48,858 nucleotides of DNA, taken from Extensimonas soli. GTDB taxonomy: Bacteria > Pseudomonadota > Gammaproteobacteria > Burkholderiales > Burkholderiaceae_C. This document shows, piece after piece, positions 33,454-40,423 of this stretch (position 1 is its first letter; the number at the start of each line of letters is the position of its first letter). The stretch spans positions 1-48,858 of the forward strand of contig NZ_JARGEL010000031.1 of assembly GCF_029211265.1 (NCBI RefSeq). The letters run 5' to 3'. The position numbers were made by a program, and so were the translations under genes. The notes under the pieces were generated by a model. That model worked only from the letters and a program-made list of their open reading frames with translations. It was not told where the DNA came from and searched no databases.

Positions 33454-34869
33454 TCAGTGGTTGTCATGGCCACCGCTGGGTTTGCGCACCTTCACTTCCG
33501 TTGGGGTGAGCGGCTTCTGAGAGCGTGGCATGGATTGCCCGCCTTCCGACTTGAAACGGGCCGGTTCGGCGAGCGGCCCGGTGTATTCGTGCGCCACCGT
33601 GCCCTCCGGGTGCTTGAACCACCCCGGATTGCTGTAGTCACCAGACTTTTGGTCACGACGTACCTTGAGCACGCTGAACATGCCGCCCATCTCGACCGAG
33701 CCGAACGGGCCCTCGCCGGTCATCATGGGCGCGGTGTTGTCAGGAATGGGCATTTCCATCTCGGTCATGTCGGCCATGCCACGCTCGCCCATCACCATGT
33801 AGTCGGGAATCAAGGAATTAATCTTCTTGGCGATCCCACGATGATCGACTCCGATGAGCGTGGGCACGTTGTGGCCCATGGCATTCATAGTGTGGTGGCT
33901 CTTGTGGCAATGGAAGGCCCAGTCGCCTTCCTCGTCGGCGAGAAATTCGATCTGCCGCATTTGGCCGACCGCGACATCGGTGGTGACCTCGTACCAGCGA
34001 GTGCTCTTGGGAGTTGGCCCGCCATCTGTGCCAGTGACGAGAAACTCGTGCCCGTGCAGGTGGATCGGGTGGTTGGTCATCGTCAGGTTGCCGATACGAA
34101 TGCGAACCTTGTCGTTCAACCGCACATTTAATGAATCGATGCCGGGGAAGATTCGGCTGTTCCAGCTCCACAGGTTGAAGTCCAGCATCGTCATGATCTT
34201 GGGCGTGTAGCTCCCAGGGTCGATGTCGTAGGCGTTGAGCAGAAAACAAAAATCCCGGTTCACATCATCGATCAACGGGTGCTTGGCTTTGGGGTGAGTG
34301 ACCCAGAAGCCCATCATGCCCATGGCCATCTGCGTCATTTCATCCGCATGCGGGTGGTACATGAAGGTACCGGGGCGGCGCGCCACGAATTCATAGACGA
34401 ACGTCTTGCCCGGCTGGATGGCAGGTTGGGTCAAACCGGCCACACCATCCATGCCACTGGGCAAGCGTTGACCATGCCAGTGGATACTGGTGTGCTCGGG
34501 GAGCTTGTTGGTGACGAAAATCCGCACGCGGTCGCCCTCGACCACTTCGATGGTGGGGCCGGGGCTTTGCCCGTTGTAGCCCCACAGGTGGGCCTTGAAG
34601 CCGGGGGCCATCTCGCGCACCACCGGTTCGGCCACCAAGTGAAACTCTTTTACGCCGTTGTTCATACGCCAGGGCAAAGTCCAACCGTTGAGTGTCACCA
34701 CCGGGTTGTATGAGCGCCCAGTATTGGGCACCAGTGGCGGCATGGTGTCAGGGCTGGTTTGAATGACGGGCTCTGGCAAGGCTGCAAGTGCCACGCGGCT
34801 CACAGCACTGGCTGCAACTGCACCACCAGCGATACTGGCCAATCGGAAAAAATCTCTTCTGGATGTCAT
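33454..34869 (-). CDS. copA: Multicopper oxidase CopA-type (periplasmic Cu(I) oxidase)
   Basis: The protein has 471 residues. A twin-arginine signal (TSRRDFFRLASIAGGAV) sends the folded enzyme to the periplasm. All four copper-binding motifs are present: SIHWHGQRLP, FMYHPHADE, HPIHLHGHEF and AFHCHKSHHTMNAMGH. It is shorter than PcoA-type CopA (about 600 residues) because it lacks the long Met-rich insert. It should oxidise toxic Cu(I) to Cu(II) with oxygen. The ATG at 34869 begins the Tat signal. It lies 16 bp after the TolC-like gene and 31 bp before the cupredoxin. Confidence 0.93.
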   Translation of the reverse strand: MTSRRDFFRLASIAGGAVAASAVSRVALAALPEPVIQTSPDTMPPLVPNTGRSYNPVVTLNGWTLPWRMNNGVKEFHLVAEPVVREMAPGFKAHLWGYNGQSPGPTIEVVEGDRVRIFVTNKLPEHTSIHWHGQRLPSGMDGVAGLTQPAIQPGKTFVYEFVARRPGTFMYHPHADEMTQMAMGMMGFWVTHPKAKHPLIDDVNRDFCFLLNAYDIDPGSYTPKIMTMLDFNLWSWNSRIFPGIDSLNVRLNDKVRIRIGNLTMTNHPIHLHGHEFLVTGTDGGPTPKSTRWYEVTTDVAVGQMRQIEFLADEEGDWAFHCHKSHHTMNAMGHNVPTLIGVDHRGIAKKINSLIPDYMVMGERGMADMTEMEMPIPDNTAPMMTGEGPFGSVEMGGMFSVLKVRRDQKSGDYSNPGWFKHPEGTVAHEYTGPLAEPARFKSEGGQSMPRSQKPLTPTEVKVRKPSGGHDNH

Positions 34870-34885
34870 GACATTACTCTTGTGT

Positions 34886-36319
34886 TCAATGTCCAGCCGC
34901 GCCAGCGCTAGGCGCACTGGACATCACGGACAGGGAGGTCATAGTGGGGCGGCCGATCAACGACGCCTGCAAGGCTGCGTCCGCCAGCCAGAACTGTTGC
35001 TGCGCATTGATGGCGGCTGTCACGGTTCCAACCTGATCACGAGCGTCGGCCAGCAACTCGAAGACACCAATCAGCATGCCGTTGTAACGAAGTTGGTTTT
35101 CATCGGAGATCACACGGCGCACGGGCAGCACTTCATCCCGGTAATGCTTGGCCACATCAAATGATGTGCGATAGGCCGAATAACTCTCGCGCAAGTGCGA
35201 GCCCGACGCGCGCACCGTGGCCTCCAGTTGATTGGCCGCCGCGAGCGTGCGGGCATTCCACGCATCGCGCTGCATGCCGCCCCAGTCGAAAATTGGTAAG
35301 CGAACCGCCACCTCGAATCCGCGCGGTTCGGTTCGGGTTCCTGCGGCGTTGTCAAATACCGTATTGCGCCGCGCGGTCAACTCGATGTCGGTGAAACTGG
35401 TGATGATGTTCAAGCCTTGTGCCTTGCCCGCGCCAGCCAGTGCGCTTTGCGCCAAACGAATGTCCAGACGACCATTCGTCGCCAATGCGCCTACCGTATT
35501 TGGTTCGAGCGGCGCTTTGGGCAAATCGGGCAGACGTTCGGACAGTTGGAGTTGTTGCGCCTGCGCCTCATCAAGCCCCAGCAAACGAATCAGTTCCTCC
35601 CGGCTCGCGGTCGCTTGGTGTTGGGCAGTCGCCAGGCGGGTAGCGGCATCGGCATAGAAAGATTGCTCACGGGCACGACTGATGCGATTGAAGTTGCCTA
35701 CCGACTGCATGCGCCGCGCGAGTTCGGCACCGGCCTCGGCGCTTTCAAACACCTGTCGCGCGTAGCTCAGGGCCTGCTGAGCCGCCACGGCACGCACCCA
35801 GGCTTGGCGTACCTGTGTCACGCGATCCACCACCTCAGCAGAAAGACGCAATTGCGCCTGCTCGATGCGGCGCTCGGCGATGCCCGTGCGGGCAGGCAAG
35901 GTCAAGAGATCCAGCAGACCAAACGAGAGCGAGCGTGCCAACTCCAGCTCATCACCAACCACCATGCGCTCAAAACTGAAGATGGGGTTGGCAATGCGGC
36001 CGACCTGTGCGGCGTCGGCGGACTCCGCCCAACCTTGCGCCAGCAGGGCTTGCAAGGCGTGGCTGTTGGTCAATGCGAGCTGCACAGCTTCTTTCTGCCC
36101 AAGGGGTTTTGCCAGCAATTGGGCAGCGAGCTGTGCGCGTTGCTCACGTTCCTGATTGCTTTGGGCCAAGCTCAATTGCCCGTCAGTGAAGCCGGTGGTC
36201 TCGGTATTGACGCGGTTCACGTTCTGCTCAAGGCTGACGCTGGCACAGCCAGACAAAACCCCGATAGCAACCACGGACACCGCCAGCTTGGCGCGATGAG
36301 ATGAGAGCAAGCGCTTCAT
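34886..36319 (-). CDS. TolC-family outer-membrane lipoprotein of the copper operon
   Basis: The protein has 477 residues. The lipobox is GVLSGC (Cys about residue 25). The body shows outer-membrane efflux motifs: KEAVQLALTNSHALQALLAQG, QVGRIANPIFSFERM, ARSLSFGLLDLLTLPAR and FEVAVRLPIFDWGG. It groups with channels found beside CopA-type oxidases; its pump partner could be CusBA, which already has CusC, or it may act with the oxidase. No RND gene is adjacent. It overlaps the upstream small gene by four bases. It ends in an Ala/Pro-rich tail ([10 protein letters not shown]). Confidence 0.86.
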   Translation of the reverse strand: MKRLLSSHRAKLAVSVVAIGVLSGCASVSLEQNVNRVNTETTGFTDGQLSLAQSNQEREQRAQLAAQLLAKPLGQKEAVQLALTNSHALQALLAQGWAESADAAQVGRIANPIFSFERMVVGDELELARSLSFGLLDLLTLPARTGIAERRIEQAQLRLSAEVVDRVTQVRQAWVRAVAAQQALSYARQVFESAEAGAELARRMQSVGNFNRISRAREQSFYADAATRLATAQHQATASREELIRLLGLDEAQAQQLQLSERLPDLPKAPLEPNTVGALATNGRLDIRLAQSALAGAGKAQGLNIITSFTDIELTARRNTVFDNAAGTRTEPRGFEVAVRLPIFDWGGMQRDAWNARTLAAANQLEATVRASGSHLRESYSAYRTSFDVAKHYRDEVLPVRRVISDENQLRYNGMLIGVFELLADARDQVGTVTAAINAQQQFWLADAALQASLIGRPTMTSLSVMSSAPSAGAAGH

Positions 36320-36633
36320 TGCTTGCCTCCCTCATGGTGACCGGCGTGCGGATTGGCCGCCGGTGGCGTATCGGGCGCTGACTGTCCAGTTGCGGCTTCC
36401 TTGGCGTAGGCGCGCCAGCCGCCAATCCGACCAACCCGGTCATTGGCCTCACGCCAGGACTGCACCGCCTGATCGGTGTAGCCCTGATAACTCGCCAATG
36501 CAGAGGTGTACTGCAGCTTGGTCGGCGATGGATTGACCTGATTTTTCTCCGCAGGAGCAGCCAATACCACACCGGTAGCCAGCAAGCTGAGCCACGGCAC
36601 CAGGCTTCTGAACAGGGACGAAGGGTTGAGCAT
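36316..36633 (-). CDS. Small secreted protein, first gene of the copper operon
   Basis: The protein has 105 residues. A signal peptide (FRSLVPWLSLLATGVVLA) is followed by a helical middle (LQYTSALASYQGYTDQAVQSW) and a Pro/His tail ending NPHAGHHEGGKQ, which may bind metal. ATG at 36633 is nine bases from GGAG; the GTG one codon upstream is an alternative. It is the first gene downstream of the copRS-divergent promoter region, so it should be highly induced by copper. No family name is recognised. Confidence 0.78.
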   Translation of the reverse strand: MLNPSSLFRSLVPWLSLLATGVVLAAPAEKNQVNPSPTKLQYTSALASYQGYTDQAVQSWREANDRVGRIGGWRAYAKEAATGQSAPDTPPAANPHAGHHEGGKQ

Positions 36634-36709
36634 CACCGCAGGCTCCTTTCAATGTATGGGTAATTGAAGGGAGTTTGGACCTTCGCCCCTGTCGGGAAGG
36701 TGAGTCGAA

Positions 36710-36727
36710 GATGACATTTCTGTCATC
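36710..36727. promoter_or_regulatory. CopR/CusR-type palindrome in the divergent promoter region
   Basis: A perfect 7-bp inverted repeat GATGACA-TTTC-TGTCATC lies in the 154-bp gap between the divergent copper operon and copRS. It resembles the TGACA/TGTCA half-sites of CusR and CopR boxes. A further TGTCA at 36751-36755 may be a second half-site. Binding would set both transcripts. The palindrome is seen directly; recognition by CopR is inferred from family knowledge. Confidence 0.78.
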
Positions 36728-36787
36728 TTGCTGCCATAAAGTCGAATTGCTGTCAGACTAGCGGGGAGCAATAGATGGAGCAGGCCC

Positions 36788-37474
36788 GTGAAAATACTGA
36801 TCGTTGAAGACGAACCGAAAACCGGCGAATACCTGCGTCAAGGCTTGAATGAAGCCGGTTTTGTGGCGGACTTGGCGGCCAATGGCAGCGATGGGCTGCA
36901 CTTGGCTTTGCATGGCGAATACGACTTGGTGATCCTGGACGTGATGTTGCCGGAGCTGGATGGCTGGCAGGTGCTGGCATCACTGCGGCGGCGTGGGCTG
37001 GAAATGCCGGTGCTGTTTCTGACCGCCCGAGATCAGGTGGAAGACCGTGTGAAGGGGCTGGAGTTGGGAGCCGACGATTACCTGGTCAAGCCGTTTTCTT
37101 TTGCCGAGCTATTGGCCCGCGTGCGCACCATCCTGCGGCGTGGACGAGGCGGTGGATTGGACAGCAACGTAATGCGTGTGGCCGATCTGGAGCTAGACCT
37201 GCTGCGCCGCCGCGTCACGCGAGGCGGAAAGCGCATTGACCTGACGGCCAAGGAGTTCGGTTTGCTGGAATTGCTGATGCGCCGTCAAGGCGAAGTGCTG
37301 CCGCGCTCATTGATCGCCTCGCAGGTGTGGGACATGAATTTCGACTCCGACACCAATGTCATCGAAGTGGCCATGCGCCGACTGCGGTTGAAGGTTGACG
37401 ATGGACAGTCAGTCAAACTGATCCAGACCGTGCGGGGCATGGGCTATGTGCTGGAAGCAGCGCAGGAACCTTGA
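36788..37474 (+). CDS. copR: CopR/CusR-type response regulator (OmpR family)
   Basis: The protein has 228 residues. The receiver domain has the acidic pocket VEDE, the phospho-acceptor Asp in [14 protein letters not shown] (D51), T79-region LFLTARD and [10 protein letters not shown]. The C-terminal OmpR winged helix runs from [18 protein letters not shown] to VRGMGYVLE. It belongs to the heavy-metal response regulator subgroup (CopR, CusR, CzcR). The start is GTG at 36788, with GGAG seven bases upstream. Position beside copper genes and the CusR-like palindrome favours copper or silver. Confidence 0.92.
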   Translation: MKILIVEDEPKTGEYLRQGLNEAGFVADLAANGSDGLHLALHGEYDLVILDVMLPELDGWQVLASLRRRGLEMPVLFLTARDQVEDRVKGLELGADDYLVKPFSFAELLARVRTILRRGRGGGLDSNVMRVADLELDLLRRRVTRGGKRIDLTAKEFGLLELLMRRQGEVLPRSLIASQVWDMNFDSDTNVIEVAMRRLRLKVDDGQSVKLIQTVRGMGYVLEAAQEP

Positions 37475-38875
37475 ATGTTGAGCCGCTTATTGCTTTCCCG
37501 TTTATCACTGACCCGCCGTCTGAGCCTGTTCTTCACCCTGGTGGCCACCAGTGTGGTGCTGGGATTGGGCGGGCTGTTCATGACGGCGGCGGACCGTCAT
37601 TTCATCGAGCTAGATCGCAGCGTACTGCAAGACAAGCGACACCTCATCGACGACATTCTGGCCAGCGCCAATTCTGCCGAGGACCTGCGTTGGCGGCTCT
37701 CCGAAGCGCTCAACCATCATCACGGGCTGTTCGCACGAGTGACCACTCCGACAGGCCAGACCCTGTTTCAGACCGAGGGCTTTCCGGAACCGGATCGCTG
37801 GCTGTTGCCCGAGCACGAAACGCTCCTTCATGCCTTGACGAGGGAGCAGCACGGACAGCGGCAATACCGCACCCAGCAGTTCCGTGCCCAGGCGCAGTAC
37901 GCGCCCGAGGCCCCACTGGTGATCACCCTGGCCATGGATACGATTCACCATCGGCATTTTCTGGATGATCTGCTGCGCACCTTTGCGGTGTATGCCCTGG
38001 CCGCCATTCTGGTCAGCGGGCTGCTCGGATGGGCCGCCGTCTACTACGGTCTGGCCCCCCTGCGCGCGATCAAGGCGCATGCGGCTGCAGTGACCGCGCA
38101 ACGCTTGCAGGCGTGCATGCCGGTGCAGGCCGTCCCTGCGGAAATGGCCGATCTGGCTCAGACACTCAATCAGATGCTGGAGCGTCTGCAGGACGACTTT
38201 CGTCGCTTGTCGGAGTTTGCTTCGGATTTGGCCCATGAGTTGCGCACCCCGATCAGCAACATGCTGACGCAGACCCAGGTGACCCTGGCGACCCCGCGCG
38301 CGAACGCCGCCTACCGTGACATCCTGGCCTCCAATGCTGAGGAGTTGCAGCGCCTGGCCCGCATGGTGGCTGACATGCTGTTTCTGGCTAAAACCGAACG
38401 GGGTGTGGATCTGCCGCACAAGGAACGCTTCATGGCGGCCGATGAAGCCCAGGCTTTGCTCGACTTCTACGAGGCGGTGGCGGACGACAAAGGCATCCGC
38501 CTCACGGTGCAGGGCAACGGCAGCATCGAGGGGGACCGCCTGATGTTCCGCCGCGCGTTGAGCAACCTGCTTTCGAATGCGCTACGCCATGCCCCGGCAG
38601 GTAGCCACGTCCGGATCATGGTGGCTGAGCGGCCAGTCGGCACCGAGGTTTCTGTGGAGAACACTGGTGAAGACATTGATCCCGAGGTGCTACCGCGACT
38701 GTTTGACCGCTTCTACCGCGCCGACCCCGCGCGCGCGCATCCCATCTCCGATGGCGCTGGGCTGGGCTTGGCCATCACCAAGGCGATTGTCGAGGCTCAT
38801 GGTGGTCGAGCCAGTGTGAAGTCTGCGCAAGGCGTCACGTGCTTTTCCCTGGTTTTTCCACACTCGGGCGAATGA
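37475..38875 (+). CDS. copS: CopS/CusS-type sensor histidine kinase
   Basis: The protein has 466 residues. Two membrane helices (LSLFFTLVATSVVLGLGGLF and TFAVYALAAILVSGLLGWAA) bracket a periplasmic sensor of about 125 residues with several His (HHHGLF, HHRHFL), plausible metal ligands. A HAMP segment, the H-box SDLAHELRTPISNM, N-box RALSNLLSNALRHAP and the ATP-lid GAGLGLAITKAIVEAHGG follow. It should phosphorylate CopR when periplasmic copper or silver rises. The ATG directly follows the copR stop. It ends 22 bp from the phage lysozyme stop, with no terminator visible. Confidence 0.93.
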   Translation: MLSRLLLSRLSLTRRLSLFFTLVATSVVLGLGGLFMTAADRHFIELDRSVLQDKRHLIDDILASANSAEDLRWRLSEALNHHHGLFARVTTPTGQTLFQTEGFPEPDRWLLPEHETLLHALTREQHGQRQYRTQQFRAQAQYAPEAPLVITLAMDTIHHRHFLDDLLRTFAVYALAAILVSGLLGWAAVYYGLAPLRAIKAHAAAVTAQRLQACMPVQAVPAEMADLAQTLNQMLERLQDDFRRLSEFASDLAHELRTPISNMLTQTQVTLATPRANAAYRDILASNAEELQRLARMVADMLFLAKTERGVDLPHKERFMAADEAQALLDFYEAVADDKGIRLTVQGNGSIEGDRLMFRRALSNLLSNALRHAPAGSHVRIMVAERPVGTEVSVENTGEDIDPEVLPRLFDRFYRADPARAHPISDGAGLGLAITKAIVEAHGGRASVKSAQGVTCFSLVFPHSGE

Positions 38876-38897
38876 TGTTTTTCACACACTTTTTGGA

Positions 38898-39365
38898 TTA
38901 AACGTTGAGAAGCAGCCAAGCAGCCTCGGTCTCTCTGCGAGTGACAAGCCCCGGCAGTACTTTCCCACCGCCATAGACCCAGCGCCGCAGCTCCCTTGCG
39001 GCGGCAGCCCAGTCCCGCTGGTTGACGCGCCGTCGCAGCGTCGACGTCTGTAATCGCCCGACGCCGAGGTTGAATGTGAAATCCACGATGGCAGCGAGCC
39101 TGCTTTCGGGCTCGGTGGCCAGCACCGGGCAGAAGCGCAGCGTGGCGGCGAGCGCCGATTGCAGGTCGCGCGCCAGATAGACCTCGGCTTCGGCTTCGGT
39201 GATTGGCGAGTGCTTCGGATCGCAAAGATGGCCGTATCCAATTGTCCAGAAACCGGCGGGGCACACGTAGGCGATGGCGGTGATTTCAGCGCCGCGCTTC
39301 ACTTTGCGCTCGAACCCTTCGAAATGTTTGGCCAGCTCGATAGCCGTTTTCGGCACCCCGGTCAC
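38898..39365 (-). CDS. Phage endolysin, GH24 lysozyme
   Basis: The protein has 155 residues. It shows the T4/lambdoid-type GH24 features: the catalytic Glu in LAKHFEGFERK (about residue 17), then AYVCPAGFWTIGYGH, and AIVDFTFNLGVGRLQTSTLRR, with the RRETEAAWLL ending usual for this group. It cleaves peptidoglycan at lysis. There is no signal peptide or N-terminal anchor, so it should depend on a holin. The ATG overlaps the holin-like gene's end by four bases. It is the last gene of the phage late operon. The stop lies 22 bp from copS. Confidence 0.9.
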   Translation of the reverse strand: MTGVPKTAIELAKHFEGFERKVKRGAEITAIAYVCPAGFWTIGYGHLCDPKHSPITEAEAEVYLARDLQSALAATLRFCPVLATEPESRLAAIVDFTFNLGVGRLQTSTLRRRVNQRDWAAAARELRRWVYGGGKVLPGLVTRRETEAAWLLLNV

Positions 39366-39838
39366 GAACGCACCCGGTCAAACACGCGCCCGAGGAACCA
39401 GAAGTTCAACACCCCGGCCCACAGCGCCTGATCGGCTTCCGTCCAGGCATGCAGGATGGCTGTGCCCCAGCCAGCGCCAGCGGTCACGGCAGCCACAAAT
39501 GCCGCCGTCTTGGCAGCGCAGTACAGGGCCATGAACCAGTAGGTGATCACTGGACGCACGCTGGTTGAGAGCGCGTCGGCCCAGCGCACGCCGGTCTTCT
39601 CACCCTGGGTGCGGACGGCGTCGCGCAGCGCATCGATGGCCCCGACGTTCCACGCCGCATCGGCGCTCGCGCCGATTTCGGCCATCCGCTGCGCGCCACG
39701 CAACCTTTCAAACTCCAGCGCCTTGTCCTGCATCGCCAGTTCGTGACCACGCTCGCCTTGGCGGTCCAGCCACTTGAGCAGTTCGGGCGCGAGACGGAAG
39801 GCCCCTCCAAGGAGACCACCGAGCAGGGTTTCGATCAT
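39362..39838 (-). CDS. Holin-like phage membrane protein (GTA-type 3TM holin candidate)
   Basis: The protein has 158 residues. The N terminus has a Gly-rich helix (IETLLGGLLGGAFRLAPELLKW), then a charged helical region (GERGHELAMQDKALEFERLRG), and near the C terminus hydrophobic segments SVRPVITYWFMALYCAAKTAAFVAA (residues about 95-120) and ALWAGVLNFWFLGRVF. This order resembles the GTA_holin_3TM family. It is placed directly before the lysozyme, as holins are. The ATG at 39838 is preceded by AGGTGGCCA. The function is inferred from pattern and position. Confidence 0.7.
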   Translation of the reverse strand: MIETLLGGLLGGAFRLAPELLKWLDRQGERGHELAMQDKALEFERLRGAQRMAEIGASADAAWNVGAIDALRDAVRTQGEKTGVRWADALSTSVRPVITYWFMALYCAAKTAAFVAAVTAGAGWGTAILHAWTEADQALWAGVLNFWFLGRVFDRVRS

Positions 39839-40125
39839 TGGCCACCTCCGAACACCTTGAGCTTGATGACTGCCCCTGCGACCAGCGCCAACAGGAAGCC
39901 GGTGGTGATCACCTTGACCACCGTCTGCCACGCGGTGTGCTTGGCCGTGTTGAAGGCCTCCAGCAGGCCCCGCAGCTCGCGGATGTCGCTGGCAGCGTCT
40001 TCGCCATCGAGGCCCACGTCAGCCAGCGCGTGGCGAGCGCCGCGTTCGGCGACGCGCTCCAGCAGTTCTTCGAATTCGTCCTTGGGCATGGTCACCATGC
40101 CCTCGGTCACAGTCGGTGCGTTCAT
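39835..40125 (-). CDS. DUF6127-like small phage membrane protein
   Basis: The protein has 96 residues. An N-terminal acidic helical region (MPKDEFEELLERVAERGAR, then HALADVGLDGEDAASDIREL) is followed by one membrane helix (VVKVITTGFLLALVAGAVI). The pattern with DVGLDGEDA and RELRGLL recalls DUF6127 phage proteins found in lysis modules. It overlaps the holin-like gene by four bases. It may be a second holin or holin regulator; this is a guess. Confidence 0.68.
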   Translation of the reverse strand: MNAPTVTEGMVTMPKDEFEELLERVAERGARHALADVGLDGEDAASDIRELRGLLEAFNTAKHTAWQTVVKVITTGFLLALVAGAVIKLKVFGGGQ

Positions 40126-40147
40126 TTGCGTGCTCCAGAAATGCGAA

Positions 40148-40178
40148 ACCCGCCCGATGCGCGAGCATCAGGGCGGGT
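40148..40178 (-). terminator. Strong hairpin between tail and lysis genes
   Basis: A stem of 13 pairs with one bulge (ACCCGCCC and GGGCGGGT outside, GATGC and GCATC inside, GCGA loop) lies in the 76-bp gap. On the minus strand it is followed by TTTCGCATTT, not a clear T-run, so it may attenuate or process the late transcript rather than stop it. Confidence 0.55.
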
Positions 40179-40201
40179 CTCAGGGTTGAATCAGTTGGGT
40201 T

Positions 40202-40423
40202 TCAGATCTCGATGATTTCCAGCGTCAGGCTGGGGGCGATGCCTTCGATGGCGTCGTCGCGGACGAACACCTTCTGGCCAAGGGCCGCAGAGCCCCTCGC
40301 CTTTATTCGGCCACCACCGGGTAATGCGACCGTGACCAGGGCGGAGCCGACGTCGATCACGGTGCCCGCCTGCAGCGGCGGGGCGGGGATCAGCTGGCGA
40401 AACTGCTCGTAGAGGTTATGCAT
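40202..40423 (-). CDS. Small phage protein of unknown function
   Basis: The protein has 73 residues and starts MHNLYEQFRQLIP. The rest is beta-rich (GTVIDVGSALVTVALPGGGR and GSAALGQKVFVRDDAI), resembling a small OB- or SH3-like fold as found in baseplate or tail-assembly accessory proteins. The ATG overlaps the stop of the large tail gene (ATGCATAA). No family is recognised by name. It is the last gene before the hairpin that separates tail from lysis genes. Confidence 0.7.
   Translation of the reverse strand: MHNLYEQFRQLIPAPPLQAGTVIDVGSALVTVALPGGGRIKARGSAALGQKVFVRDDAIEGIAPSLTLEIIEI

Noticed and set aside
38876-38897. A transposon end or direct repeat at the right edge of the metal island
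   Set aside because: The 22-bp gap was compared by eye with 10470-10870 and no shared repeat longer than a few bases was found.
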